NCBI GenBank assembly: GCA_002701385.1
Contig: NZVD01000081.1
Span: 6,018 to 70,017, forward strand
Origin: Rhodopirellula sp.
Lineage (GTDB): Bacteria > Planctomycetota > Planctomycetia > Pirellulales > Pirellulaceae
Reading direction: 5' to 3'
DNA: 64,000 bases
Part shown: piece after piece, positions 18,215-28,856 of the stretch
Position numbering within the stretch: the stretch's first letter is position 1
Layout: each line of letters begins with the position of its first letter
The notes under the pieces: model-generated
What the model saw: only the letters and a program-made list of their open reading frames with translations
Database searches by the model: none
What the model was told of the DNA's origin: nothing
Position numbers and translations under genes: made by a program

Positions 18215-21200
18215 CCCTATAGTGAATTCCATGGTTTTACGAAAACTACTTTTCATTTTTGCTAGTACATTCCTGGCCTCCAATCTGTTTCAGGGGCACA
18301 CACAGGCAGAAGAGATTACGCTCGATGAATTCCGCCAAATTCCTGTATTTCATCAGGGACGAATTAAACCGTTCGATTCCTATGCCAAGGAAATGCTCGA
18401 GCAAGTCTGTAATACGACCAAAGGGTATGTAAAACTCGATATGGGACTATACTTCCCGGCAGGCAACCCGAGTGAAGACATTGATCATTTGTTTCCTGAA
18501 CCGGAAGTCAAATGGACCGCTACTGAAATTGTCCTGAGCTGGCTAACAGAACCTGAACGTTGGGAAGAGGTTCCTTTTATTTACGCGGCTCACAACGATG
18601 TCCGGGAAATCATTGACGTTCAGGTTGCCGATCTCACCTTTAAGTATGTGTCTCCCGCTGAATTAATGAAATCAGAGTCACTTAAAGACTGGCTTGCCGA
18701 TCAGGGCAATGCCGACTCACCATCCTTTAAGCTTATTGAGAAGGTTTTGGGGCGTCTGGATACATTCCGAGGAGTCTCGTTACAGGCAGACTCACCCTTA
18801 ACAGGCTCAATCCAAATCGCCGATGTGGGTGACCGTAAGAACTTTTGCACGAGTGTTCGCAAGATCGTCGATCTGCTGAATGAAGTAAAACCTGGAGAGC
18901 AGAAGAGCTTGTTCGATCGACTCAATGATCATGCTCAGTCTTTTAGTGCTCAAGGAGCTTCAGGGCAGCAACTCGCTCAGAGTATTAATCAATCCTTAGC
19001 CTACTCAGAACTGATGCAAATCAAGTCCGCAAAGATTCTCGGTTTTCCATTACCGGATGCTGACTATATCCAGGAGGTTACGACCCCGGAGAAAATGGCC
19101 GTCACTGAAATTGCGAATGATGTACGAGCCTACTGCTATTACACCAATCAACTGGTAGGTAATTTTTCCAGTTTGCTCGACGAGCTGCGCAATTCACAAT
19201 TCGGACTTTCTAAATCTCAGCTGGATCAATATCAACTTGAATTCCGCGAGATGAGCACCAAGGCCCACGAATTGTACTTACTCTCACTGCAGTTGCAGGA
19301 AGTGTTATACGCAAACCGGCACACGATGCTGGTGATCCCGTCATCCAATCCTTATACGCTAGCCAAAAATCGTGACGAAGGTAAAAATGCTCAACCCTGG
19401 CTAAGCCTTCAAGCGGTGCTTCACGATGCATTACCATCGGAAGATGAAGTCATGAAGATTGGACTACTGGCTCCTCTGAAGGAAAGCAGAATTACCCGAG
19501 TCCGACGCAGCTGGGATAAGCTCAAGGATTCATACATCCAACGCAACGCAAGTGCTTTTGATACGGCGCAAATTGACTTCCTGGAATCACTACAAACTCT
19601 AGGTGAAGAAGCCACCGATGCAAGAGACGCGGCAATTGGAAAAACACTGAGCTCGACCAACAGAGATCCCGACGTAATGGATTACACCGCTTATCCCGCT
19701 GGAGCAGCATTCCAACGGGTTCAGGCTGAAATTAAATACAACGACAGCAAGCCCTTTCAATACACTGCCGTCTTCAGCTTCTTGGCATTGATCGCCTTTG
19801 CCTTGTCGTTTGGAACGAATTCCGTCAAGCGTATCGCATTTTATTCAGGCGTCACGACATTGATGATCGGGCTACTCTGGACCGTCTATGGATTCTATTT
19901 ACGCGTCACCATTACTGGCTGGGCTCCCGTCACCAATATGTATGAGACGATTATCTTCGTCCCGTTTATTGTCTCTTTGCTTGCGGCATGGTTCTTGTTG
20001 ACTCCAGTAACACTCGCAGGGATCAAGGATTCATGGCGACTTACTGCAGCGCCATTCCTGAAAGACATTCCGTTTCTCAACGAATCTCGGGAATTAAGTG
20101 CCTCCCAACAAACTCGATTCACAGCACAGACTTGGCATGTCGCCGGATACATTAGCACGGCTGCACGTCTTGTCCTGATTTATTTCCTTTTCTACTACCT
20201 CACACAAAAGCCCTACGGTGACGGCGGGCGTTCTTACTTTGAATTAACTCCGACTGATTGGAGTAGCCTCAATCGCATCGGAGTTTGGGCGGTTGGGTTG
20301 GTCTGCCTGATACTTACACTTTGGATCATCCCTCGTTTCATCCTGGCCACCTGCATGAGCCCCTGTCTCATTGTCCAAGATTATTTCCACCGTCGGGTTA
20401 ATCAAGAGAGTTCCCAAAAGGCATTTGATGAAATGCACAAAAGACGCTTCTTTGGGATCGGTGGTACGTTTATGACCGGTATCGGTGGTCTGGTATTGCT
20501 ACTCAGCAATAGCCTGCCTGCCGATGCACAAATTGTTAGTGAAAACTTTTCACCACTCCAGCCTGTGCTGCGTTCTAACTTCTGGCTTACAATCCATGTG
20601 CTAACGATTGTTGCCAGTTATGGTGCTGGAGGACTAGCATTGGGACTGGGGAATATCGCACTGGGGTATTACATCTTTGGTAAATACCGTCTCCCGGCTG
20701 GTGGAGTGGCGACCGGCGCCCATCGACCTCCCGAACAATGTGCTACTTTGGCTCAATATTGCTACCGTTCCATTCAGGTTGCCGTGCTACTTCTAGCTGT
20801 CGGAACGATTCTCGGTGGATTATGGGCTGATGTATCCTGGGGACGATTCTGGGGTTGGGACCCTAAAGAAGTCTGGGCATTGATTTCTTTACTTATCTAT
20901 CTGGCCTTTCTGCACGCACGATTTGCCGGTTGGTTAAATAACTTTGGCATGGTCGCCGGTACCATCGCTGGATTCTCGATGATCATGATGAGTTGGGTTG
21001 GCGTGAATTTCGGTTTACCACTGTTATCCGATACAGGTTCTGTGGGACTGCACTCATACGGTGCGGGAGAAAATGCCAGCCGGGCTATCGGAAGTGTTGT
21101 GCTGGTTGTGATTATCAACTGGGCCTTTTTAGGAGTTGCCTGGGGACGATACAAGGCTGGTATCGCAGGGATCGGAAAGCACATGGAATCAACAACCGCC

Positions 21201-21332
21201 ACCGCAACCGTTGAAGCTCCTGTCACTGATTTAGTTGAAGACTCCAGTATCGTTGAAGACTCCAGTATCGTTGAAGACTCGGACGATGCGGCAGAATCTA
21301 CCGAAACGGATAATTCTGATTCGGCAGAGTAA
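18204..21332 (+). CDS. CcsA-like cytochrome c assembly protein with long N-terminal extension
   Basis: C-terminal WADVSWGRFWGWDPKEVWALISLLIYLAFLHARF is the WWD-type haem-handling motif; overlaps the ResB gene. Confidence 0.9.
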   Translation: MHHNPIVNSMVLRKLLFIFASTFLASNLFQGHTQAEEITLDEFRQIPVFHQGRIKPFDSYAKEMLEQVCNTTKGYVKLDMGLYFPAGNPSEDIDHLFPEPEVKWTATEIVLSWLTEPERWEEVPFIYAAHNDVREIIDVQVADLTFKYVSPAELMKSESLKDWLADQGNADSPSFKLIEKVLGRLDTFRGVSLQADSPLTGSIQIADVGDRKNFCTSVRKIVDLLNEVKPGEQKSLFDRLNDHAQSFSAQGASGQQLAQSINQSLAYSELMQIKSAKILGFPLPDADYIQEVTTPEKMAVTEIANDVRAYCYYTNQLVGNFSSLLDELRNSQFGLSKSQLDQYQLEFREMSTKAHELYLLSLQLQEVLYANRHTMLVIPSSNPYTLAKNRDEGKNAQPWLSLQAVLHDALPSEDEVMKIGLLAPLKESRITRVRRSWDKLKDSYIQRNASAFDTAQIDFLESLQTLGEEATDARDAAIGKTLSSTNRDPDVMDYTAYPAGAAFQRVQAEIKYNDSKPFQYTAVFSFLALIAFALSFGTNSVKRIAFYSGVTTLMIGLLWTVYGFYLRVTITGWAPVTNMYETIIFVPFIVSLLAAWFLLTPVTLAGIKDSWRLTAAPFLKDIPFLNESRELSASQQTRFTAQTWHVAGYISTAARLVLIYFLFYYLTQKPYGDGGRSYFELTPTDWSSLNRIGVWAVGLVCLILTLWIIPRFILATCMSPCLIVQDYFHRRVNQESSQKAFDEMHKRRFFGIGGTFMTGIGGLVLLLSNSLPADAQIVSENFSPLQPVLRSNFWLTIHVLTIVASYGAGGLALGLGNIALGYYIFGKYRLPAGGVATGAHRPPEQCATLAQYCYRSIQVAVLLLAVGTILGGLWADVSWGRFWGWDPKEVWALISLLIYLAFLHARFAGWLNNFGMVAGTIAGFSMIMMSWVGVNFGLPLLSDTGSVGLHSYGAGENASRAIGSVVLVVIINWAFLGVAWGRYKAGIAGIGKHMESTTATATVEAPVTDLVEDSSIVEDSSIVEDSDDAAESTETDNSDSAE
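21234..21280 (+). repeat. 18-bp in-frame tandem repeat (two full units plus part of a third) at the 3' end of the ccsA-like gene
   Basis: gttgaagactccagtatc x2 + gttgaagactc; encodes VEDSSIVEDSSIVEDS. Confidence 0.95.
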
Positions 21333-21497
21333 TCTACTCGGGCGACCGGTCTAATAGTTTGGTGAATGTGCAAAAACCACATTCATAATCCTGGGCTCTG
21401 CTTGCCCTGAGAAGATGATTTTTGCTATTCTTTGCACTAGCTGTCGTAAAGAATGTGTGCGTATAAGCTATGCGAACGCAGTATCAGAACGCAAATC

Positions 21498-22646
21498 ATG
21501 AAACATAAAAGCCATCGTCTATTTAATCGCCTGCTGTTTATCGCGGGAATCGTGATCCCCACGATGATCATCGGGGGGACGCTCATGGTTCGTCACACCG
21601 AATTGGGACAGCGATGGCTAAAAGGACAATGGATTGAACAGCTCAGTCAAGCCACGCACAGTCGCGTCGAAATTGGGCACATTCATTTCATTCAGCCGGG
21701 GAAATACACGCTGGAAGACGTCCGAATTGCGGATCGTGAATCCGGACAGTTGATTTGTCGTGCCAATCACGTGCAAGTCAACCAACTAGATGAAGAGATC
21801 ACGCTCGACGTCCACACCCTACAAATCCCCAACACACCTCCAGCAATCTGGATGAATTGGTGGAATGAGCATCTGCTGGCAATCACCGAATCTCGTCGGT
21901 TAAAAGTTTCAATCGGGCTGACACTGCTAAATAATCTGCCGCTTGAACAGCTCGATCATCTGGCTGCCCAAGTCGATCTGACCGATGAGACATCAAAACT
22001 AACCATCAACTGGGGAAACAAACAACAACCCTTTGCCCTACAGCTTTCGCGTAACCATCGCCACCCAGCGACAACAACATTACTACTCCAGACCAACGGC
22101 AATGAACTCCCCCTCGAAACACTTGCCCCAGCTTTGCCCACGCCACTTCAGCTGGGATCGAGTGCCACCTTTAACGGTCAGTTGATTAGCAAATACGCTC
22201 CAGGCCAATTTACCTCGGATGTCGACTTTGCAGCCGAGGGGGTCATCAAACAGATTGAACTCAATAAGTTCTTTCAGCAGCCGCAAGAGCAAGTCATTTC
22301 CGGCAATGCCACGCTACAACTCAAACGAGCCATTTGTAACAACAATCAATGGAAACGGGTTTCCGGAGTAATTACCGGAGAGTCCGGTTGGATTGCCCGT
22401 CAGTGGCTACCACAACTAGCTTCAAAACTTCAATTGAGATGGATGGGAAATCTTCAGGAAGACCAAGTACCTTTTGAAGCAATTCACTGCGAATTCAACT
22501 GGGATCCTTCCGGATTTACACTCCGAGGTGAAACAGAGGGAGCACACGTAGGCACGATTTTAAGGCATCCCAAAGGTCCCATCTTAGGTGACCGTCCTGA
22601 CACAGTCATCCGTTCTGCCACATTAGACGATGCATTGAACCGTTAA
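21498..22646 (+). CDS. Hypothetical membrane-anchored protein (AsmA-like features)
   Basis: Single N-terminal TM followed by RVEIGHIHFIQPGKYTLEDVRIADRESGQLICRANHVQV. Confidence 0.5.
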   Translation: MKHKSHRLFNRLLFIAGIVIPTMIIGGTLMVRHTELGQRWLKGQWIEQLSQATHSRVEIGHIHFIQPGKYTLEDVRIADRESGQLICRANHVQVNQLDEEITLDVHTLQIPNTPPAIWMNWWNEHLLAITESRRLKVSIGLTLLNNLPLEQLDHLAAQVDLTDETSKLTINWGNKQQPFALQLSRNHRHPATTTLLLQTNGNELPLETLAPALPTPLQLGSSATFNGQLISKYAPGQFTSDVDFAAEGVIKQIELNKFFQQPQEQVISGNATLQLKRAICNNNQWKRVSGVITGESGWIARQWLPQLASKLQLRWMGNLQEDQVPFEAIHCEFNWDPSGFTLRGETEGAHVGTILRHPKGPILGDRPDTVIRSATLDDALNR

Positions 22647-22647
22647 G

Positions 22648-23649
22648 CTATTGTTCGGCTGTCTTCTCAACCGACGCTAATTCCAGAGCTTTCGTTTGTT
22701 CAGCAAGATGATCTGCAAATAGTGTATCCACAAACAACTGGCAAACGTGGTACAGCACCATCGGAATCACCAGCACCCCCAACTCCATACAAATAAGTAG
22801 CCCCACCATCAGCGTCTTTTGACTGCCGGCAAAACCAACTGCAATGTAGTCCTCTCGAGGCAATTTCAAGGCTTTGCCAGTCCAGAGTCCAATCCAGAAA
22901 ACACTGCTATGAACCGATACGACGCTAAGGACGGTCATCACGACGAGCATCACTCGTTCGTCTGCTCCTGACTTCAATAGCTCAGGCGCGACTTTAATGG
23001 CCCCCATAAAAACCATCGATAGAATTCCACACTGAGCCGCGATGCTAAAGTACTTCTTATGATCCGTGGACCGCTGGGCTGTCGGACGATGAATACGAGT
23101 CAACTGAGCCAATGCCATAGGGAGCACAACCAAGGTCCCCAATTTCACCACCATCGCAGTCATCGTAATTGCTTCCACACCTTCAGTACTGCCAAAGTAA
23201 AACAGCAGCCACAAAGGTGCGATGAGAAAACAAAGTAGGTTGGTTAGCAAGGTCACCATGATGGAGACACTGTCATTGCCCCCCGCTTTACGAGTCCAGA
23301 CTGATGCCGAGGCCAGTGTACAGGGCGTGACAGCAGCCACAAGCAACCCCTTTGCGACTTGTTCATTCGCAATCAACATCGACACTAACAGGGCGACCAG
23401 TGGCAGTAGACCGTAGTTCATGACAATCGAAAGCAGGGCCCCTGCGGGTCTTCGGATCCCAGAACTCAGTGCCTTGAGGCTAAGCGGCAACGCCATTAGG
23501 TAAAGGACGACAAATACAATTCCGCTACGCAGATTCTTCATCTCCGGGATCGGCGCCAGGGTCTTATGACCAACCATTCCAATGGTGAACACGATCACTA
23601 AAGAAATAAGAAACCAGCGTTTTTTCAAACGTTGGACGACATCTTGCAT
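22648..23649 (-). CDS. Bile acid:sodium symporter (SBF/BASS-like) family transporter
   Basis: About 9-10 hydrophobic segments; VAAVTPCTLASASVWTRKAGGNDSVSIMVTLLTNL resembles the SBF family. Confidence 0.75.
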   Translation of the reverse strand: MQDVVQRLKKRWFLISLVIVFTIGMVGHKTLAPIPEMKNLRSGIVFVVLYLMALPLSLKALSSGIRRPAGALLSIVMNYGLLPLVALLVSMLIANEQVAKGLLVAAVTPCTLASASVWTRKAGGNDSVSIMVTLLTNLLCFLIAPLWLLFYFGSTEGVEAITMTAMVVKLGTLVVLPMALAQLTRIHRPTAQRSTDHKKYFSIAAQCGILSMVFMGAIKVAPELLKSGADERVMLVVMTVLSVVSVHSSVFWIGLWTGKALKLPREDYIAVGFAGSQKTLMVGLLICMELGVLVIPMVLYHVCQLFVDTLFADHLAEQTKALELASVEKTAEQ

Positions 23650-23793
23650 ACAAAAAGGTCCGATGCTAATAGAAGTTCGTTAATCCCAAGCGTTCATTTC
23701 TAACGCACCTATCCGTTTTTTACCACTCGAGTTAAACTGAACAATTGGTAAAACAACCTATCAACCACATGACTCATTGAGAATACAAAAGCT

Positions 23794-24933
23794 ATGTTAC
23801 GTTACTGGACAGCAGGAGAATCACACGGCAAAACACTTTTGGCGTTGGTGGATGGTTTCCCTGCAGGGTTCGAATTAGATCTCGAAGCGATCAACTACGA
23901 TCTGAAAATGCGTCAGGGAGGGTATGGCCGAGGCGGACGTCAGAAAATCGAAACGGACAAAGTCGAAGTTCTGACCGGAATCTGGAAAAACGTCACGATG
24001 GGTTCGCCGGTCACACTTCAAGTCATCAATAAAGACTACAAACTGGAACGAATGAAAGACCTCGAACGCCCTCGACCAGGGCACGGAGATCTTACCGGAG
24101 CGGTCAAATATCTGGGTTCGATTCGAAATATTCTGGAACGAGCCAGTGCAAGAGAAACGGCTGTCCGCGTTGCTGCCGGAGGACTTGCAAAACAGATCCT
24201 CAAGCCTTTTGGAATTGAGTGTATCGGATATGTTTCAGAACTTGGTGGTATTGCCATCGAACCTCAGGAAGGTGATATCGATCAATTACGTGGTTACCGG
24301 GAAGCAAGTGAAGTCTATTCACTCAATCCGGGTCAGGATGCTGAAATATGCAAACTGATCGACGAAGCCGGCGACAATGGAGATACCCTCGGAGGCGTTC
24401 TGGAAGTGCGTATCGAAGGCCTACCGTTTGGGCTAGGAACGCATGCACAATGGGACCGCAAGCTTGATGGAAAGCTCGCTCAGGCAGTTATGGCCGTACA
24501 GGCCATTAAAGGGGTTGAAATTGGTCTGGGATTCGAAGCGGCTCGACGCCCCGGCTCTCAGGTGCATGACCCGATCATGTACGATGAGTCTAAAAAGCAG
24601 ACGCCATCACTTGGCTACGAACGGCCAACCAATAACGCGGGAGGACTTGAAGCAGGGATGACTAACGGACAGCCGTTGGTCATCCGCGCGGCCAAAAAGC
24701 CGATTAGTACACTACGCAAACCACTTGAGAGCATCAATTTGGCCTCGAAAGAAAAAGAAGTCGCCAACTACGAACGATCAGACGTTTGTGCCGTTTCAGC
24801 GGCCGCCATCATCATTGAGAATGTGGTTGCCTTTGAAGTGGCCTCGGCGTTTTGCGACAAATTTGGCAATGACAGCCTCACTGAAATGCAGGCCCGTTAT
24901 GACCTGTTTCAACAGCTCGCTCAACAGCGATAA
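23794..24933 (+). CDS. aroC: Chorismate synthase
   Basis: MLRYWTAGESHGKTLLALVDGFPAG, RQGGYGRGGRQKIE, ASARETAVRVAAG. Confidence 0.97.
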   Translation: MLRYWTAGESHGKTLLALVDGFPAGFELDLEAINYDLKMRQGGYGRGGRQKIETDKVEVLTGIWKNVTMGSPVTLQVINKDYKLERMKDLERPRPGHGDLTGAVKYLGSIRNILERASARETAVRVAAGGLAKQILKPFGIECIGYVSELGGIAIEPQEGDIDQLRGYREASEVYSLNPGQDAEICKLIDEAGDNGDTLGGVLEVRIEGLPFGLGTHAQWDRKLDGKLAQAVMAVQAIKGVEIGLGFEAARRPGSQVHDPIMYDESKKQTPSLGYERPTNNAGGLEAGMTNGQPLVIRAAKKPISTLRKPLESINLASKEKEVANYERSDVCAVSAAAIIIENVVAFEVASAFCDKFGNDSLTEMQARYDLFQQLAQQR

Positions 24934-25137
24934 CGGGATTCATTTACCGGTTTTTCAAGGGTAAAATTAATATCCTAATGTTCAATAGCGGTTCTTGTCG
25001 AAACCTGTTATTCGGACTATATTCAGTTGTTTGGCAAGCCCCTTTAGGGCAAAACTACTAGAGTTCACTTTCTTGTGATAGCAAAAGAAGTGACAAATAC
25101 ACCAAACTAACACTATTTATTACATTGGAAACGAACG

Positions 25138-25356
25138 ATGAAAGAAGGCATTCATCCTGATTACGTCGAAACAACTGTCACCTGCGGTTGTGGCACTTCC
25201 TTCACCACACGTAGTACTCGAACCGAGTTGAAAATTGACATTTGTTCACAATGCCACCCGTTCTACACCGGTAAGCTTAAATTTGTTGATACCGCCGGAC
25301 GTATCGAGAAATTCAAGACGAAATTTGCCGCCGGTTCCTATGGAAAGAAAAAGTAG
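25138..25356 (+). CDS. rpmE: 50S ribosomal protein L31 (Zn-binding type)
   Basis: [27 protein letters not shown]...[25 protein letters not shown]. Confidence 0.96.
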   Translation: MKEGIHPDYVETTVTCGCGTSFTTRSTRTELKIDICSQCHPFYTGKLKFVDTAGRIEKFKTKFAAGSYGKKK

Positions 25357-25414
25357 CAACCGCATACCTTGTGGCCATTTCAGTGTCTGCTGACGTGTCA
25401 CTGAGAAGACAATC

Positions 25415-25447
25415 AACGCAGTGATCGGCCTTGCTGATCACTGCGTT
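25415..25447 (+). terminator. Rho-independent-like hairpin downstream of rpmE
   Basis: Perfect 12-bp inverted repeat AACGCAGTGATC / GATCACTGCGTT, 9-nt loop; only a weak T tract. Confidence 0.6.
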
Positions 25448-25566
25448 TGTCATTTACGCTTAAGATCACCGTACCGCCTACAAGCTCCTCACAACCTTAA
25501 GCTTGATCAGGCCTCCAATCTCCCACTTACCTCCAGTCTACCTCCACCAATAGGAATCACCGTTCC

Positions 25567-26643
25567 ATGCGAGAAATGCTCGAAGAAAAACTCGCTCGTT
25601 TTGAAGAACTTGAAGGGATGATGGTCGACCCGGAAGTACTGGGAAATTCCAACAAACTAGCTGCTGTGGCACGTGAGCATGGCGGGCTTGCCAAACTGGT
25701 CAACTTATACCGCAGCTTTAAAAAGACCATTGAAGAACTCGCTGAGTTGAAAGAGATGGCTGCCAGTGACGATACGGAAGAACAGGAATTGGCCGAAATG
25801 GAAATTCCACCGGTGACTGAACGCCGTGAGGAGATTTGGTCAGAGCTACTCGATATGACCATTGGTGGTGACGATGCAACGCGTACACGCTGCGTGATGG
25901 AAATCCGGGCCGGAACTGGTGGAGACGAAGCCGCATTATTCGCTCGAGACCTGTATGAAATGTACAAACGCCACTCAGAAACCAAAGGGTGGAAGATTGA
26001 AATCATGGAAGCAAGTCCCACGGAACTCGGTGGTTTCAAAGAAATCACCGTGACGTTTGAAGGAGATGGCGTCTTTCGCGAACTCGGTTATGAAAGTGGA
26101 GGGCACCGAGTCCAGCGTGTTCCTGATACCGAAACGAAAGGAAGGGTACATACTTCCGCAGCCACGGTCGCTGTCCTTCCTGAACCAGAAGACGTCGAAA
26201 TCGATATAAAGCCTGATGACTACCGGAAAGATATTTTCCACGCCAGCGGACCTGGTGGCCAACACGTAAACAAAACCGCCTCGGCCGTGCGACTCACCCA
26301 TTATGAAACTGGGATTGTCGTTTCGATGCAGGACGAAAAAAGTCAGCACAAAAATCTGGCAAAGGCGTTGAGAATATTGCAAGCTCGAGTCTATGAGTTG
26401 TTTCGCCAACAGGAGCACGAGAAACGAGCCAGTGAGCGTCAGTCATTGATCGGTTCAGGAGACCGTAGTCAACGAATCCGGACTTATAACTTCCCGGAAA
26501 ACCGAGTGACGGACCATCGGATTAATGCCACACTCTACAAACTCGATCAGATTCTGGCCGGTAATCTGCAAATGCTGTCAGATCTGTTCATCGACCATGA
26601 CCGAAATCAACTGCGTGAGTCGATGGGTTCGCTAGACGACTAA
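25567..26643 (+). CDS. prfA: Peptide chain release factor 1
   Basis: GGQ motif [54 protein letters not shown]. Confidence 0.97.
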   Translation: MREMLEEKLARFEELEGMMVDPEVLGNSNKLAAVAREHGGLAKLVNLYRSFKKTIEELAELKEMAASDDTEEQELAEMEIPPVTERREEIWSELLDMTIGGDDATRTRCVMEIRAGTGGDEAALFARDLYEMYKRHSETKGWKIEIMEASPTELGGFKEITVTFEGDGVFRELGYESGGHRVQRVPDTETKGRVHTSAATVAVLPEPEDVEIDIKPDDYRKDIFHASGPGGQHVNKTASAVRLTHYETGIVVSMQDEKSQHKNLAKALRILQARVYELFRQQEHEKRASERQSLIGSGDRSQRIRTYNFPENRVTDHRINATLYKLDQILAGNLQMLSDLFIDHDRNQLRESMGSLDD

Positions 26644-26685
26644 CCTCAGCCTTTGCCTTGTGCGAATCGGATGCGCACTTAAGCT

Positions 26686-27573
26686 ATGTCACAAGAAAAT
26701 GCTTCAACAGCAAACCAGAACGTCTGGACGATTGGCCGGTTAATTAACTGGACCAAGCAGTATTTAACCGAGAACGGGTCAGAGTCGGCCCGTCTGGACA
26801 CGGAAGTGCTGCTGTCAGAGGTATTGGGCTGTGAACGCATCATGCTCTACACTCGGTTTGAAGAAGATCCCGGCGATGCCATTCGTAGCCGCTTTCGGGA
26901 ATTGGTTAAACAGCGGGCAGCAGGTTGCCCCGTCGCTTATCTGGTCGGCCATAAAGAATTCTTCTCACTCAAGTTTAACGTCACTCGTGATACATTGATT
27001 CCTCGGCCAGACACCGAAGAAGCGATTCAGGTCATCCTTGATCTCGTCAAAAATGGTCAATTCGTTCCGCAACGAATTCTGGATATCGGAACTGGCAGTG
27101 GCATTCTGGCAATCACTCTGGCCAAGGAATTACCAGAAGCCCAGTTCGTTGCGACGGATTTATCCGGGAAAGCGTTGGAAGTGGCCAGGTCTAACAGTCA
27201 GTTGCATGATGTAAGCAACCGCATCGAATTTCGACAGGGTGATTTACTAGAGCCGGTTCGGGACGAACAATATGACTTGATTGTCAGTAACCCTCCATAC
27301 GTGAGTGATGCAGAATTTGAACAGTGCAGCCGTGATGTGAAAGAGTATGAACCTCACTCAGCACTGGTTTCCGGTCCAACCGGCATGGAAATCTACCAAC
27401 GGCTTGTTCCCACTGTAGCCGATTCACTGATGCCTAATGGCTGGTTGGTCCTGGAGACTAGTCCGATGCTGGCCGAGTCGCTCTGCATGCTACTGTCCCA
27501 AAACGACTTTGAGAACGTACAAATCCAACCCGACTTTGCTGGTAATCCACGGATCGTTTACGGTCAGCGGTAA
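26686..27573 (+). CDS. prmC: Peptide chain release factor N5-glutamine methyltransferase
   Basis: RILDIGTGSGILAITLAKELP and VSNPPYV motifs; directly downstream of prfA. Confidence 0.96.
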   Translation: MSQENASTANQNVWTIGRLINWTKQYLTENGSESARLDTEVLLSEVLGCERIMLYTRFEEDPGDAIRSRFRELVKQRAAGCPVAYLVGHKEFFSLKFNVTRDTLIPRPDTEEAIQVILDLVKNGQFVPQRILDIGTGSGILAITLAKELPEAQFVATDLSGKALEVARSNSQLHDVSNRIEFRQGDLLEPVRDEQYDLIVSNPPYVSDAEFEQCSRDVKEYEPHSALVSGPTGMEIYQRLVPTVADSLMPNGWLVLETSPMLAESLCMLLSQNDFENVQIQPDFAGNPRIVYGQR

Positions 27574-27591
27574 CTCGCCTACGCAGTGCCA

Positions 27592-28842
27592 TTAATCAGT
27601 GTCTGCAGTCACATAAGAATCCATGGATTCTGCGGATGCCAGGAGATTCTCTTCCAATCTAGCTCGCACCTCGTCCAGCACAGGGTCACTGGTAGCATCG
27701 CGAGCAAGCTTCTCGGCCGGAACCTCAACGGCATCCAGCACGTCAATGACTAGCTTGAACCTTCTCGGCATCGTAATCTTGTCAGTCAGATCTTCTTCCA
27801 AGCGTTCCAGCGTTTCGATAATCCGTTCCTGCGTTACCTTTCCCGTCCTGCCGGTCAAATAGTCCACCGGATAATAGCACAACTGCTGAACTAAATTCAG
27901 GTCATACAGATCCTGACGGCGACTGGCAGCCTCCTGATCATCCAGAATTCCTTTGGTCAGATCTGGGACAATCAACGGGCGTAATGACTTGACCCGCGGA
28001 ATATAGTCTCCAGATTGTACACTCCCTTTCCACTTCAATTCCTGCTGGGTGAGGATATGCACAATCAGTGCTTCAATACGTTCGTAATATCCACCTGATG
28101 ATTCTTCTCCCAAATACGCTAATTCGCGTTCAGCAAGAAGGCCTTCGGCCACTTTACCAATCCGCTCTAATAAGGGAAGGTTCGTCTGTGGTTCCCAATT
28201 TAAGTGAGATTCAAGCACTCCTAGGGAGTGGTTACAGCAAGTATGGAAAGCACCAATGAAATGATAACGAAAGGTAACCGGATGAATCATGACTTTGCCT
28301 GAGTTCTTACCACCTGCTAGTTTCTTTCGTTTTCGAGCAGCTGATCGGGCGATGAATCCTGTCCCATCTAAAAACGGGTGCATAAAGTCATTACTACGTG
28401 AGATCGATCCTTCGGGGTAAATAACCAGCATCCGTTCACCATCCACCAGCGTTTTGATGCTAAAGCTAATAGCCTGTTTATCCATGCCCTCCCTATTGAT
28501 GCTGAAGGCGCCCAAATGTTTAATCATCCATGCACTAAAGGCATCCTGGTTGTATAAATGCCAGCTCGCCATCAAATAGGCATAACTGTTGACGACATAG
28601 AGCAATTCGCCGATTGCCATGGGATCAGCATTCCTACAGTGATTTCCAGCGACGAGCACACTGTGACCGGCATCTAAAGAAGCTTGAATCCGGTGCTGAT
28701 TCTTCACTTCATACTCATAGATATTTTCCGAACTCTTCAACCAGATCCGATATAGACGCAGGCCGGCCACCACCCATAACACGAAACTGCGTCGGGGGGG
28801 CCGCACAAACTGATAGGGTTTTTCTATGATTAATGCTTGCAT
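27592..28842 (-). CDS. 1-acyl-sn-glycerol-3-phosphate acyltransferase (PlsC-like) family protein
   Basis: Acyltransferase motifs NHCRNADPM and VIYPEGSISR; start placed at MQALIIEKP to avoid overlap with galE. Confidence 0.8.
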   Translation of the reverse strand: MQALIIEKPYQFVRPPRRSFVLWVVAGLRLYRIWLKSSENIYEYEVKNQHRIQASLDAGHSVLVAGNHCRNADPMAIGELLYVVNSYAYLMASWHLYNQDAFSAWMIKHLGAFSINREGMDKQAISFSIKTLVDGERMLVIYPEGSISRSNDFMHPFLDGTGFIARSAARKRKKLAGGKNSGKVMIHPVTFRYHFIGAFHTCCNHSLGVLESHLNWEPQTNLPLLERIGKVAEGLLAERELAYLGEESSGGYYERIEALIVHILTQQELKWKGSVQSGDYIPRVKSLRPLIVPDLTKGILDDQEAASRRQDLYDLNLVQQLCYYPVDYLTGRTGKVTQERIIETLERLEEDLTDKITMPRRFKLVIDVLDAVEVPAEKLARDATSDPVLDEVRARLEENLLASAESMDSYVTADTD

Positions 28843-28856
28843 AATGAACCGGACAC

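Noticed and set aside
20897-21382. 161-aa minus-strand ORF over the 3' end of the ccsA-like gene
   Set aside because: Antisense to the conserved CcsA domain; its repeated ILESSTILESST is the antisense image of the 18-bp tandem repeat.
25557-26048. 163-aa minus-strand ORF antisense to prfA
   Set aside because: Overlaps unmistakable prfA; Ser-rich composition typical of antisense frames.
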